DNA of 64,000 nucleotides from DATAFF01 sp036257595 (lineage in GTDB: Bacteria > Pseudomonadota > Alphaproteobacteria > Rhizobiales > Aestuariivirgaceae), in contig DATAFF010000158.1 in assembly GCA_036257595.1 (NCBI GenBank), positions 1 to 64,000 of the forward strand, written 5' to 3'. Of the stretch, positions 53,956 through 63,115 are shown piece after piece; the stretch's first letter is position 1; every line of letters begins with the position of its first letter. A model generated the notes under the pieces. It did not search any database. It was not told the origin of the DNA and saw only the letters and a list, made by a program, of their open reading frames with translations. The position numbers and the translations under genes were made by a program.

Positions 53956-54591
53956 TCAGGCCGCAAAGGATCGGTCGAGCTCCAGCGCCCGATCTCTGAC
54001 CAAGGCGAGGTCCGCCACGAATTTGTCAAACTCGTGACGTCTGGCCGTCGAATCGCGCTGCCGCAGAAGAAAGGATGGATGAATCGTCACCAAGACCTCG
54101 CCTTCCGGAAGTTGCTGCCACCTGCCGCGCACAGCTTTGATCGTCACCGCCTTTCCAAACAAGGTCAGTGCAGCCGTGGCACCGAGCGCCACGATCAGTT
54201 TCGGGCGCACGAGACGAAGCTCCTGGCGCAACCACCAGCGGCACGCCTCCACTTCCCCTGCGTCCGGTTTCTTGTGCAACCGAAACTTTCCGCGCGGCTC
54301 GTTCTTGAAGTGCTTGACGGCGTTGGTGACGTAAAGCCGCTGGCGTGGCAGGTCGGCGGCGGCAAGGGCTTGATCGAGGATTCGTCCTGCCGGTCCAACA
54401 AAGGGAGCGCCTGCCAGATCTTCCTTGTCGCCCGGCTGCTCGCCCACGAGCATCACCAAAGCGGGGGCAGGACCCTCACCCCCGACACCCTGGGTCGCGT
54501 TACGCCAAAGATCGCACCTGCGGCAACGATCGAGACCGGGCTTGAGACTTCTGAGCGTGGTGAGCGCGGGGGTGGTGTTTCTATTGTCCAT
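53956..54591 (-). CDS. UdgX-type uracil-DNA-binding/glycosylase protein (family 4-like)
   Basis: 211 residues. Family 4/UdgX features: cluster Cys23 and Cys26 (CRRC), GEQPGDKED (50-58), and the UdgX-only loop at 102-106 reading KFRLH instead of KRRIH, with the covalent-bond His kept as His106. Third cluster Cys117 (EACRWW). The position that is Cys in family 4 enzymes is His94 (VKHFK). HPSFLLR replaces the usual HPS motif region. Known: Mycobacterium UdgX forms a covalent adduct with uracil-DNA through this His. ATG at 54591; a TTG at 54609 is possible. Confidence 0.85.
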   Translation of the reverse strand: MDNRNTTPALTTLRSLKPGLDRCRRCDLWRNATQGVGGEGPAPALVMLVGEQPGDKEDLAGAPFVGPAGRILDQALAAADLPRQRLYVTNAVKHFKNEPRGKFRLHKKPDAGEVEACRWWLRQELRLVRPKLIVALGATAALTLFGKAVTIKAVRGRWQQLPEGEVLVTIHPSFLLRQRDSTARRHEFDKFVADLALVRDRALELDRSFAA

Positions 54592-54645
54592 GGCATCCAC
54601 TCCGACCAAGGAATGGGGCAGGCAAGCGTCCTGTTCCTTCCTCGC

Positions 54646-55542
54646 TCAGGTGCGGCTGGCGATGGCTACCCCCAAAGCGGCGACCGCCATTCCGAGCCAT
54701 GCCGCCGGCGGCATGATCTCGCCGATTGCCAAAAAGGCCATCGCCGCAGCGACCGGCGGAACCAGGAAGAACAATGCCGACACCCGCGAGGCCTCGCCGG
54801 CCCGGATCATCGCCAGGAGCAGCGTCACCGCGATCAGCGAATTGCCGAGGACGAGATAGACGAGGCAGAGCACAAAGCTCTGCGTGAAATGGATGACCGG
54901 CGTCTCGACCAACAGCGCCAGCGGTCCGATCACCGCAAAGCCCAACAGATATTGCACGAAGTTGGCGAGCACCGGATGGTGGTTGAGGCCGAAACGCTTC
55001 TCATAGAGCGTGCCGGCGGTGATCCCGGCAAGCGCACCGACCGCGCATAATGTACCGGGCAGCGACTGCATATTGACCTCCGAGCGGGCGATGATGACGA
55101 TCGCCGCACCGCTCAGGCCGAGGACCAGGCCGGCCCAGCGCTGCCAATTGACGGTCTCGGACACGAGACCCGGTGCCAGCAGGCCGACGAGAATGGGCTG
55201 GAGGCAGACGATCAAGGCAAGACCGCCGGCCGACGCCCCAAGCCAGAAGCCGAGATAGGACAATCCGAAATAGAGGACCTGAATGCAGAAGCCCGTCACT
55301 GCCAGGTGCCAGTAGGAACGCCAATGGCCGGGAAGGGCGGGCCTGATGATGGCGAGAAGCGCGGCGAGGACGATGATCACCAGCAGGTAGCGCACCGCCA
55401 GGAACGCCATCGGGGTCGAATCTCTGAGGCCGATCTTGGCGACCGCGAACCCGCCCGACCACAGGAAGACGAAGATCAACGGCGCGAGCCACCGCCAGCC
55501 GAAGGAGGGCTTCGGCGCCTCGACGGCGGCCGGTCGTGTCAC
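54646..55542 (-). CDS. EamA/DMT family transporter
   Basis: A 298-residue inner-membrane protein with ten predicted hydrophobic helices in two EamA repeats (PLIFVFLWSGGFAVAKIGLR near residue 20; second repeat near 155). Substrate cannot be deduced; relatives export amino acids or metabolites. ATG overlaps the stop of the M48 peptidase by 4 nt. Lies 54 bp upstream of the UdgX-like gene. Confidence 0.9.
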   Translation of the reverse strand: MTRPAAVEAPKPSFGWRWLAPLIFVFLWSGGFAVAKIGLRDSTPMAFLAVRYLLVIIVLAALLAIIRPALPGHWRSYWHLAVTGFCIQVLYFGLSYLGFWLGASAGGLALIVCLQPILVGLLAPGLVSETVNWQRWAGLVLGLSGAAIVIIARSEVNMQSLPGTLCAVGALAGITAGTLYEKRFGLNHHPVLANFVQYLLGFAVIGPLALLVETPVIHFTQSFVLCLVYLVLGNSLIAVTLLLAMIRAGEASRVSALFFLVPPVAAAMAFLAIGEIMPPAAWLGMAVAALGVAIASRT

Positions 55543-56483
55543 GGGCAGCGGCCGATCGCCGGGACGAAGGAGCGCTCGCCGGCGCTGCGCAGGGCGATGG
55601 TGGCCGGACGCGGCGTGCGCAGGCTGTGGAGCCGCAGAATCCGCCGTTCGGTGCGGGGATGGGTGCGGAAGACCGAAAGGTGGTGCAGCCGCAGGCCCGG
55701 CACCACCAGCTGATCCCAGACACCCTGCTGCCGCCGGTCGAGCACCAGGAGCGCTTGAGTCAGGCCCTCGGGATCGCCGGTCAGGCCGACTGCCTCGAGA
55801 TCGGCGTCATATTCGCGCGCCCGGGACAGCGCCCGCTGGAGCATTCCACCGACCGACGGCGCAACGATGAGGAGCAGCACGCCCGCCAGCGGCATCGACT
55901 CCGCATTTCCCTCGAGGCCGAGAGCGGGCATGATCGCCACTCCGACCAAGCCGACCAGCGACATCAGCGCGGTGATCCGCGACAGGATGTCGGCCAGCGC
56001 CATCACCGAGAGATCGCCCTTGCGGATATGGCTCATCTCGTGCGCCAGCACCCCGGCCAGCTGGCGATGGGTGAGCTTGCGCAACAGCCCGTCGGTCACC
56101 GCGATCGCCGAATCGCTCGAACGACCGATGGCAAAGGCGTTCATCGCCCGGCTCGGCATGTAGAAAATGCGCGGCACTGCCGGGAGATCGGCACGTGCCG
56201 ACAGGTCGCGGATGGTCCGGAAAAGCTGCGGCCACTCGCCCTCGTCGAGCTCGCGCCCGCGAAACAGGCCCAGCATGACTGTGGCGGACACCCGCGTCAC
56301 CGACCACAAGCTGCCGGCCAGCAGCAGTCCCGCCCAGAGGAGCCCGGCAAGGCCGAGCGCCGACCAGGCGACCAGGCCCATGAGCAGCCCCGAAAGGCAG
56401 ACCAGCAGCAGCGAGTGCACCGCATTGCGCCGCTGGTGGCGGCGCTGCTGCGCAAGATTGACGGTGGAGAGAAGCGGTTTCAT
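55539..56483 (-). CDS. M48 family membrane metalloprotease (HtpX-like)
   Basis: 314 residues with two N-terminal membrane helices (about 24-60), zinc motif HEMSH (His148, Glu149, His152) and third ligand Glu in REYDADLEAV, then two more hydrophobic segments. Known: HtpX-type proteases degrade misfolded membrane proteins. The gene is coupled to the EamA transporter (ATGA) and lies 122 bp after ycjF. Confidence 0.9.
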   Translation of the reverse strand: MKPLLSTVNLAQQRRHQRRNAVHSLLLVCLSGLLMGLVAWSALGLAGLLWAGLLLAGSLWSVTRVSATVMLGLFRGRELDEGEWPQLFRTIRDLSARADLPAVPRIFYMPSRAMNAFAIGRSSDSAIAVTDGLLRKLTHRQLAGVLAHEMSHIRKGDLSVMALADILSRITALMSLVGLVGVAIMPALGLEGNAESMPLAGVLLLIVAPSVGGMLQRALSRAREYDADLEAVGLTGDPEGLTQALLVLDRRQQGVWDQLVVPGLRLHHLSVFRTHPRTERRILRLHSLRTPRPATIALRSAGERSFVPAIGRCP

Positions 56484-56605
56484 GGACAGGGACCAGCAGC
56501 GATTCTCTATAAATTATGCATGATTATGGTTAGCGACCAGTATCCAAGTGCAATGAGGGTTCGTTTCGTTCCGCCGGAGTGCGAAATCCGAGCCGCAGGA
56601 CTGGC

Positions 56606-57583
56606 TCACGCCTTTTGCTCCGGCGAGAAGTCGCCGACCTGCTGCAGAAACTCGGCGAGGCCGGGCTTCGGGCGCGTGATGAAGGGCAGGGGCCGGCAGA
56701 TATCGAGGGCGGCGAGGCCGATGCGCGCCGTCATGATGCCGTTGACCGCGCCCTCGCCGAAACGGGCCGAGAGGCGGCCGATCAGGCCGCGGCCAAGCAC
56801 GTGCTGCACGATATTGTCGGTGAGCGCGAGACCGCCGGTCACCGCCAGATGGCTCAGCACCATCCGGGCAAGCCGCAACGTCCCGATAAAGCCCGGGCGG
56901 CCACCATAGAGCGTCGCCAGGTCCCTGAGCATGCGGAGATTGATGGCCGCGACGAACAGGATGTCGAGCGCTGCCGCCGGCATGACAGCCGTCGTCAAGG
57001 TGACACGCCTGGAGCTCCGGGTGATGATCCGCCCCGCCGTCTCGTCGAGCCGGCTCACAATGTCGCGCTCGGCGATCCGGATTCGATCGGCCGGGTCCAT
57101 GATGTCATGCTCATGCCGGTCGAGATCGACGAGGGCCGCCGCAAGCTCCGGCCGTCGGCCATAGAGGCGTCGCAGATGGCGAAGTGCCTGCTGCGCTGCA
57201 ACGGCGTCGCGTGCCGCGATCGCTCGGGCGGCATCGTCCTGGATCGAGCCGAGAGCATTCAGCCTGATGAGCCCGATCACCTCGCGAAGCAGGATTGCGA
57301 GGAGGGCCAGCGCGATCAATCCGGCAAGCGACAGGGCGACCCCGCCGAGCACGACCGAGCGGGCGAACAGATCCTCGATGAAACCGGTAAGGGCGAAACC
57401 GGCCCAGAGCAGAATGAGCGAGGTGGCCGCCGAGGCCAGCACGCTTCCCCATCGGAAGGAGCGGGCCAGCCCCAGCGGCTGCGGCTGGGTCGGGACAATC
57501 GGCGGCTCCGGCAGGTCGGGCTCGAGCTCGATGTCCTCGGTTTCCGGCAGCCGGAAGGCGGTGGGCCGGCGTGTGCTGGTCAT
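56606..57583 (-). CDS. ycjF: YcjF/TIGR01620 family membrane protein
   Basis: A 325-residue inner-membrane protein of the DUF697 family: an N-terminal cytoplasmic stretch, two helices (SVLASAATSLILLWAGFALT; VVLGGVALSLAGLIALALLA), then the DUF697 C-terminal half (AVMPAAALDILFVAAINLRM, ARFGEGAVNGIMTARIGLAA). ATG overlaps the ycjX stop by 4 nt; ycjX-ycjF is a conserved pair in Proteobacteria, envelope-stress linked in enterics. Exact function unknown. Confidence 0.9.
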   Translation of the reverse strand: MTSTRRPTAFRLPETEDIELEPDLPEPPIVPTQPQPLGLARSFRWGSVLASAATSLILLWAGFALTGFIEDLFARSVVLGGVALSLAGLIALALLAILLREVIGLIRLNALGSIQDDAARAIAARDAVAAQQALRHLRRLYGRRPELAAALVDLDRHEHDIMDPADRIRIAERDIVSRLDETAGRIITRSSRRVTLTTAVMPAAALDILFVAAINLRMLRDLATLYGGRPGFIGTLRLARMVLSHLAVTGGLALTDNIVQHVLGRGLIGRLSARFGEGAVNGIMTARIGLAALDICRPLPFITRPKPGLAEFLQQVGDFSPEQKA

Positions 57584-59028
57584 CTGAAGCGGTCTCCGAG
57601 CAGGAATTCGAGCGCGCGATCGAGCCTGATATGGGGAAAGGCCGGGCTTGTCCGAAGGGGCAGAGTGCTGAGCTTGGGCGGCCGGAACCGCACAAAGCGG
57701 ATGGTGCCGGCCATCGAGCCGTCGAGGGCCTGCGCCGGGTCGGCGGGAAGGTCGCCCGGAAAGATCGCAGCCTCGGTCTCGCCGTCGAACAGCTCCTCGC
57801 CGATCACCTCGCCGGCTTCGGGCGTGCCGACGATGCATGGCAGGATGTCGCCGTTTTGCCTGACCGTGGCCTCGCGGGTCGCCCGGATCGCAGCGAGCGC
57901 GGCAACGTCGAGCCGGGCACCGGAAAACTCGACCCGCTTGAGCGCGCGCTCGAGCACGAGCCGCAAGATCGCCTCGAGCCGGTCGTGCGAGCCATGGTGA
58001 AGGAGATCGGCCTTGGTGGCGGTGAAGAGGATGCGATCAATGCGCCGGCCGGTGAACACTGACGACCAGCTATTGGCACCCTGACGGAAACAGGCGAGGA
58101 CTGCCGACAGCGCGGCCGAGAGATCGGAGACGGCGGCCGGACCGGCGTTGAGTGCGGTCAGGAGATCGGCAAGCACGATCTGGCGGTCGAGCCTGGCAAA
58201 ATGATCGTAGAAGAACGGCCGCACAACGTGAACGACATAGCTGTCATAGCGCCGCTGCATCATCGCATGGAGCGAGCCACGCCTGGCCGCAGTCCCTGGC
58301 GCGACCTCGAGCGGCGCGAAGGTGAGGAGGGGAGAGCCCTCGAGATCGCCCGGCATCAGAAAGCGGCCGGGCGGCAGCGACGAGAGCGAGACATCGTCCG
58401 TACGGCAGTCGGCGAGATAGGCGGTGAACAGCCGGGCGGCTTCCTGGGCGGTCGATTCGCTTGCTGGCGTATCCGGCTCGAGCGTCGCCAGATGGGCGTG
58501 AAACGCGCCGGCGAGCGGCAGCCGCGCCCCGGTCCGGCTTTGCTGAAGCGTCGCCTGCGACCATTCCTCATAGGTCATCGACATCAGCGGCAGGTCGAGC
58601 AGCCACTCGCCCGGGTAGTCGACAATGTCGATATGAAGCTGGCCGCCATGGGTGTTGCGGGCCAGGAGGCCTCGCGCCGTATAGTCGACCGTCAGGCGCA
58701 GCTCGGAGATCCGCCGTGTCCCCTGCGGCCAGGCGCGGTCGGCGCCCGTCAAGGCGGCGACATGATCCTCATAGGCAAAACGTGGGACATCGTCATGGGT
58801 CTGGGGCTCGAGATAGGCGCGGACGATCCGCCCCTCGGCCTGGGCGTTGAACAGCGGCAACCGCCCGCCATGGAGCAGGTTGTGGATCAGCGCGGTGATG
58901 AACACCGTCTTGCCGGAGCGCGACAGGCCGGTGACGCCGAGCCTCACCGTCGGCGACACGAGACCGGAGAACAGATCGCCGATGCCGCCAAGCGCGACGC
59001 GGGCTTCTTCGATGAGCGTCGATGCCAT
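57580..59028 (-). CDS. ycjX: YcjX family P-loop NTPase (DUF463)
   Basis: 482 residues. Walker A GLSRSGKT at 34-41 followed by VFITALIHNLLHGGRLPLF, the DUF463 signature. VDYPGEWLLDLPL near residue 133 is a Walker B/DxxG-like element and FTATKADLLHH near 335 a TKxD-like base-specificity motif, so a GTPase-like protein is likely. Partner of the adjacent YcjF. 29 nt downstream of sixA. Confidence 0.92.
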   Translation of the reverse strand: MASTLIEEARVALGGIGDLFSGLVSPTVRLGVTGLSRSGKTVFITALIHNLLHGGRLPLFNAQAEGRIVRAYLEPQTHDDVPRFAYEDHVAALTGADRAWPQGTRRISELRLTVDYTARGLLARNTHGGQLHIDIVDYPGEWLLDLPLMSMTYEEWSQATLQQSRTGARLPLAGAFHAHLATLEPDTPASESTAQEAARLFTAYLADCRTDDVSLSSLPPGRFLMPGDLEGSPLLTFAPLEVAPGTAARRGSLHAMMQRRYDSYVVHVVRPFFYDHFARLDRQIVLADLLTALNAGPAAVSDLSAALSAVLACFRQGANSWSSVFTGRRIDRILFTATKADLLHHGSHDRLEAILRLVLERALKRVEFSGARLDVAALAAIRATREATVRQNGDILPCIVGTPEAGEVIGEELFDGETEAAIFPGDLPADPAQALDGSMAGTIRFVRFRPPKLSTLPLRTSPAFPHIRLDRALEFLLGDRFR

Positions 59029-59057
59029 GGCTCACTTATACCGAAAGCTGTCCACAG

Positions 59058-59582
59058 CTAGCTGGCCGCCAGACCCTTCGGTGTGACGAAGGCCGTCAAC
59101 GTCCCCTTGCCCGGCTTGATCGAGGACCACGCCTTCGCGTCGAAATCGATGACCGCAAGTGCGGCGGTGGGAAACTTGCGCTCCATGGCGGCGAGCAGCT
59201 CGGCATCGCCATGCCCGGCCAGCATCAGCGCGAGCCGCTCGATCGCCGGATTGTGGCCAACCACCATCAGCGTCGGCATTTTGCCGCCGTGCTCCTTGAT
59301 CGACGCCAGCAGCCGCTCGCCGCTGCCGAAATCATAGAGTCTTTCATCGAAAGTGATGCTCGGGCTTGTGCCGAGCCGGTCGAGCACCATGCCGACCGTC
59401 TGTCGCGTCCGGGTCGCCGGCGATGACAGCACGAGATCGGGAATCCAGCCTTTCTCCCTCATATGGCGCCCCACCACGGGGGCACTTTCCCGCCCGCGCT
59501 TGCTCAGCGGCCGGTCGCGGTCGGCAAGTCCGGCATCGGACCAGTCCGACTTGGCATGGCGCAGCAACAGCAGACGCATCAT
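59058..59582 (-). CDS. sixA: SixA-type phosphohistidine phosphatase
   Basis: 174 residues; histidine phosphatase superfamily. RHG-type motif [10 protein letters not shown] with the catalytic His at residue 9, second His in VVGHNP and [10 protein letters not shown]. Known SixA enzymes remove phosphate from His in phosphorelays. Either of two adjacent ATGs could start it; the first overlaps the metA stop by 4 nt. Confidence 0.88.
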   Translation of the reverse strand: MMRLLLLRHAKSDWSDAGLADRDRPLSKRGRESAPVVGRHMREKGWIPDLVLSSPATRTRQTVGMVLDRLGTSPSITFDERLYDFGSGERLLASIKEHGGKMPTLMVVGHNPAIERLALMLAGHGDAELLAAMERKFPTAALAVIDFDAKAWSSIKPGKGTLTAFVTPKGLAAS

Positions 59583-60511
59583 CGTTGCGTGCCTCGGGTG
59601 CCGATCGCGGAACAGTCGAACGGCGTGGTCTGATAGACCTGGTTGATCCAATTGCCGAACAGGAGATGGGCATGGCTGCGCCAGCGGTTCTCCGGATGGG
59701 CATGCGGGTCGTCATGCGGGAAGTAGTTGGTTGGCAGCCTGATCGGCTTGCCGTTGTTGGTGTCGCGCCAATACTCCTCGGCCAGCGTCGCCGTGTCGTA
59801 TTCGATGTGGTTGAACATATAGAGGGCGCGATGCGGCTCGTCGGCGACGAGGCACAACCCGGCCTCGTCCGACTCCATCAGGACTTCGAGACCGGCATCG
59901 GTCGGAAGATCGGCGCGCCGCACCTCGGTCCAGCGCGACACCGGAATTGAGAAGTCGTCCGAAAAGCCCCGCAAATAGGGCGAGGCCGGATTGAGGTTCT
60001 TGTGACGAAAAACACCGAACGCCTTGTGGCTGAGCCGGTGCTTGCCAACGCCGTGGTGGCTGAAGATCGCAGCCTGCGCCCCCCAGCAGATGCAGAAGGT
60101 CGAATGCACGTGGCTGACCGTCCAATCGAGGAACCTCACAAGCTCCGGCCAGTAGGAGACTTCCTCGAATTCGAGGAGCTCGACCGGCGCGCCGGTGACG
60201 ATCATGCCGTCGAACCTCTCGTCGCGCACCTCGCTGATATCGCGATAGAAGGCGATCATATGGTCGGCCGGCGTGTTCTTCGGGGTGTGCCCAGTCATTT
60301 TGAGCAGGGTAAACTCGACCTGCAGCGGTGTCGCGCCGCACAGCCTCGCGAACTGCGTCTCGGTGCGGATCTTGTCGGGCATGAGATTGAGCATGCCGAT
60401 GCGCAGCGGCCGGATGTCCTGGCGGATGGCATCCTCCTCGCTCAGCACCATGACGCCCTCGCGCTCGAGCGTCTGGCGGGCGGGAAGATTGTTCGGCACC
60501 TTGATCGGCAT
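59579..60511 (-). CDS. metA: Homoserine O-acyltransferase (probably acetyl-CoA specific)
   Basis: First committed step of methionine synthesis, 310 residues. Catalytic Cys142 (CICWGAQAA), His235 region (HIEYD) and Glu (AEEYWRD). At the acyl-CoA selector position it has Glu111 ([10 protein letters not shown]) rather than Gly, the state associated with acetyl-CoA use in characterised MetA enzymes, so MetAA (O-acetyltransferase) is more likely than succinyltransferase. AGGAG lies 12 nt upstream of the ATG. No SAM-II riboswitch motif is visible in the 91-bp upstream gap. Confidence 0.92.
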   Translation of the reverse strand: MPIKVPNNLPARQTLEREGVMVLSEEDAIRQDIRPLRIGMLNLMPDKIRTETQFARLCGATPLQVEFTLLKMTGHTPKNTPADHMIAFYRDISEVRDERFDGMIVTGAPVELLEFEEVSYWPELVRFLDWTVSHVHSTFCICWGAQAAIFSHHGVGKHRLSHKAFGVFRHKNLNPASPYLRGFSDDFSIPVSRWTEVRRADLPTDAGLEVLMESDEAGLCLVADEPHRALYMFNHIEYDTATLAEEYWRDTNNGKPIRLPTNYFPHDDPHAHPENRWRSHAHLLFGNWINQVYQTTPFDCSAIGTRGTQR

Positions 60512-60602
60512 ATCGGCAAAAGACTCCTGAAAGCGGTACCTGGGACGCGGGTCGGGGCTATCTAGATTGTGGAACTCACCGATGCAAGGGACGAACTTGA
60601 CG

Positions 60603-61463
60603 TTAGGGTTCGTCCAGCACCTCGCAGATCATATCGAGGAACGCCTGCTGGTCGCCGATCTCGGGGATCCGCTGCATGTCCACCGCATAGCCATATTGCC
60701 GGGCGATGGCCTCATAGAGCGGGATCCGATGGTGCAAGAGCTGGCCAAAACCCCAGACCAGGAAGTCGTCCGGATCGACATCGTCGTCGGCGCTGGTGCC
60801 GGTCACGGCCTTGTATTCCGCCCATTTCCGCTCGAGGAAGCCGGGCTGGTAGTACATCGGCTTGGGCTGGTGGCGGAACCGCTCGATCAGCTCCTCGGCG
60901 TGCTCGGGGGTGCCGCGGATATAGAGCAGGAGCGTGTGGGCGGCGAGGCTGCGCAGGACCGGATCATTCTCGTCTGCTACATCGACGACCTCGCAAAGCG
61001 AGCCCCCGGAATCGCAAATGAAATGCTGATAGCCATAAATCTCGCGGGACTTCTTCACGAACAGGGGCACGTCGTGGAGCGATGCGATCTCGGCCTGACG
61101 ATGCTGCTCCTGGCGCTCGCGATATTCGTCGAAGGAAATGCCGCCCTTGTCAGGGTTGCCGGGCTTGCCGAGATAGGTCGACAGCGGATCGAGGTTCTCA
61201 AAGGTGATGTTGGAGGAGATATAGATCGAATCCGTTCGCAGAAGGTCGCGCAGGAACGGGTTCTTCATCGCCTCCCTTTTGAAATTATCGACAATGTGCT
61301 CGCCCATGTAACGGGTGCCGATCCGGTAATCGACGGAATAGTGGAACCAGTCATGATGCCGGAGCATCCGGGCAAGGCTGGTCTTGCCTACTCCGGACAT
61401 TCCGAAGATCGTGACGGCCTTCGCCGGCCAGTCCATGAACGCCTTGGCAGAGGGGAACTTCAT
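60603..61463 (-). CDS. P-loop ATPase of unknown function
   Basis: 286 residues. Walker [10 protein letters not shown] at 21-29 with a kinase-like fold start ([18 protein letters not shown]). [12 protein letters not shown] and HTLLLYIRG follow. Similar single-domain ATPases are conserved in Alphaproteobacteria, but I know no function. No membrane segments. It lies 91 bp upstream of metA on the same strand and may head the metA-sixA-ycjX-ycjF run. Confidence 0.8.
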   Translation of the reverse strand: MKFPSAKAFMDWPAKAVTIFGMSGVGKTSLARMLRHHDWFHYSVDYRIGTRYMGEHIVDNFKREAMKNPFLRDLLRTDSIYISSNITFENLDPLSTYLGKPGNPDKGGISFDEYRERQEQHRQAEIASLHDVPLFVKKSREIYGYQHFICDSGGSLCEVVDVADENDPVLRSLAAHTLLLYIRGTPEHAEELIERFRHQPKPMYYQPGFLERKWAEYKAVTGTSADDDVDPDDFLVWGFGQLLHHRIPLYEAIARQYGYAVDMQRIPEIGDQQAFLDMICEVLDEP

Positions 61464-62000
61464 ATCGGGAGGGCGCCTCTCTTCCCGCTCATCTGCCTGG
61501 TGAGGGTCACGCTGGCGCCATGCGCCTCAAAGCCGTCGAACGGCGTGTTCGACCGGGCACACTATAGGTGCAATCCAGTTGCTGGGCGAGGCCGAATGTC
61601 TCGAAATCACGATTGGTTAACGCAGAGATGTCGAGCCGCACAGCGTCCGCGCGATTTGGCGATGCATGATCTAAAGGATCGAGGGGATGAGGCGCCACTC
61701 GCTCCGGGGTGCCGGCCAAAAGCAGATGCTGGGCGATGTCTCGGCGGGTCCTTTTTGTCTGAAGTGCCTTTAGCTCGCCAAATATTGGCGCGAGGGACTT
61801 CCATTGTGCAGCGCGGCATTTTTGGTGCATTGCCGGAGTGCCATTGCGTCATGATGGGCATTCCCGTTGCCCGTGACGAATCAATGACTTGTGTGGCTTT
61901 TGGGAACTTGCCGGAGCCTATTGTCGAGTGTATTTGACCTCGATATATAGGCGCCCTGTTCAGAAGGGCGTTGCCCTTCGGGAGATGAGGGACCCCGGTA
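61464..62000. other. Intergenic region upstream of dksA without a supported gene
   Basis: 537 bp between the divergent ATPase gene and dksA. Short open frames on both strands have no ribosome sites or recognisable products and lower GC than neighbouring genes. The right end holds a probable dksA promoter and a leader hairpin. I see no terminator, tRNA or repeat in it. Confidence 0.5.
61921..61979 (+). promoter_or_regulatory. dksA promoter and leader hairpin
   Basis: -35 TTGTCG (61921-61926), 17-bp spacer, -10 TATATA (61944-61949). A perfect 7-bp hairpin GAAGGGC-GTT-GCCCTTC (61963-61979) follows, immediately upstream of the GGAGATGAGGGA ribosome-site region. The stem could control access to the ribosome site. 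Confidence 0.5.
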
Positions 62001-62417
62001 ATGTCCAAAACGAATGGCATCGTCTATCAACCTTCTGACGACGAACCCTTCATGAATGAACGCCAGCGGGAGTATTTCCGCCTGAAGCTTCTAAACTGGA
62101 AGGATGAAATTCTGCACGAAAGCAAGGAAACGCTGCTTTCACTGCAAGATGAGAACAATGTATTGCCGGACTTGGCCGACCGGGCGTCCACCGAGACCGA
62201 CCGGGCCCTCGAGCTCAGGACGCGCGATCGGCAACGCAAGCTGATATCGAAGATCGATGCCGCGCTGAAGCGAATCGAGGACGGCTCCTATGGCTATTGC
62301 GAGGAGACCGGCGAGCCGATCAGCCTGCGCCGGCTCGACGCTCGACCGATCGCCACGCTGTCGATCGAGGCGCAGGAGCGCCATGAGAGGCGGGAAAAGG
62401 TCTACCGCGAGGACTGA
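62001..62417 (+). CDS. dksA: RNA polymerase-binding transcription factor DksA
   Basis: 138 residues; binds in the RNA polymerase secondary channel and potentiates ppGpp. The coiled-coil tip acidic motif PDLADRAS is intact (equivalents of Asp71, Asp74, Ala76). The zinc finger has lost three of four Cys: the first is kept (YGYCEETGEP), the others are Thr, Ser and Ala (RPIATLSIEAQ). This is the usual alphaproteobacterial non-zinc form. ATG preceded by GGAGATGAGGGA. Confidence 0.96.
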   Translation: MSKTNGIVYQPSDDEPFMNERQREYFRLKLLNWKDEILHESKETLLSLQDENNVLPDLADRASTETDRALELRTRDRQRKLISKIDAALKRIEDGSYGYCEETGEPISLRRLDARPIATLSIEAQERHERREKVYRED

Positions 62418-62423
62418 GTCGCT

Positions 62424-62942
62424 TCAGAAATTCTCCCCTACATCGCCGTCGCGCCGTCCGAGCCGTGGCTCGTCGCGGTTCACCGCCCGCAGATTCGGTG
62501 GTCGGTTGTCACCGAATACCGCCGGTCGGGGTGCCGGGCGCGGTCCGATCGGGCGCAGCGGATCGGCGCTGAGCGGCTCCGTCTGCTCTCCCGCGGCGAT
62601 AGAATATTCGCGCTGCGACGCCGGCTCGAACTCGCGCGGCTGCACGAAGTCCGGGCGGGGCTTGCGCATGCCCGGCTCGCTGCCGCGGCCGGAAATGCCT
62701 GGTTCGATCACCACGTCCTGGCCGCCTCCGATCAGCACCAGGTGCTCGACATTGTCGCGTCGCACAAGAATGAGTCGCCGCGTCTTGTCGATCTCATAAT
62801 ATTCGCTGATACCCAGGCGCATGCCGCGGCGGCCGCCCATCCCGCCCTGGAAGCTCCTGAGGACCACCAAAATGATGATGAGAACGACCAGCACCACCGC
62901 GCCGGCTATGAGATAGGTCGTATAATCACCAAGATCAGGCAT
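62424..62942 (-). CDS. FliO-like membrane protein
   Basis: 172 residues: one N-terminal membrane helix (LIAGAVVLVVLIIILVVL), then a short FliO-like beta region (LGISEYYEIDKTRRLILVRR and HLVLIGGG), and a disordered Pro/Arg-rich C-terminus. No flagellar genes are nearby, and similar proteins sit between dksA and cckA in other Rhizobiales, so the flagellar link is only by fold. The stop is 6 bp from the dksA stop, convergent. Confidence 0.8.
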   Translation of the reverse strand: MPDLGDYTTYLIAGAVVLVVLIIILVVLRSFQGGMGGRRGMRLGISEYYEIDKTRRLILVRRDNVEHLVLIGGGQDVVIEPGISGRGSEPGMRKPRPDFVQPREFEPASQREYSIAAGEQTEPLSADPLRPIGPRPAPRPAVFGDNRPPNLRAVNRDEPRLGRRDGDVGENF

Positions 62943-63115
62943 GTTGGGTTCCGTCGGACCGGGACAGCCCGGCTCTGTGGGTGGTCCTTAGCCCCAAAAA
63001 TGGGCAGGATGGCGACGCGGGCGATCAAACAGACTCGATTCGGCGGCGTATCCTGCTGTGATGGCGCCGATCCCACTATACTTGGGGTGATTCGATTGGC
63101 CAGAGGTCCAGGCTG

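Noticed and set aside
60512..60602. SAM-II riboswitch upstream of metA
   Set aside because: Common before metA in Alphaproteobacteria, but the 91-bp gap lacks the conserved loop sequences of that element.
61507..62020. Short minus-strand frames upstream of dksA
   Set aside because: No similarity or ribosome sites; one runs into dksA on the opposite strand.
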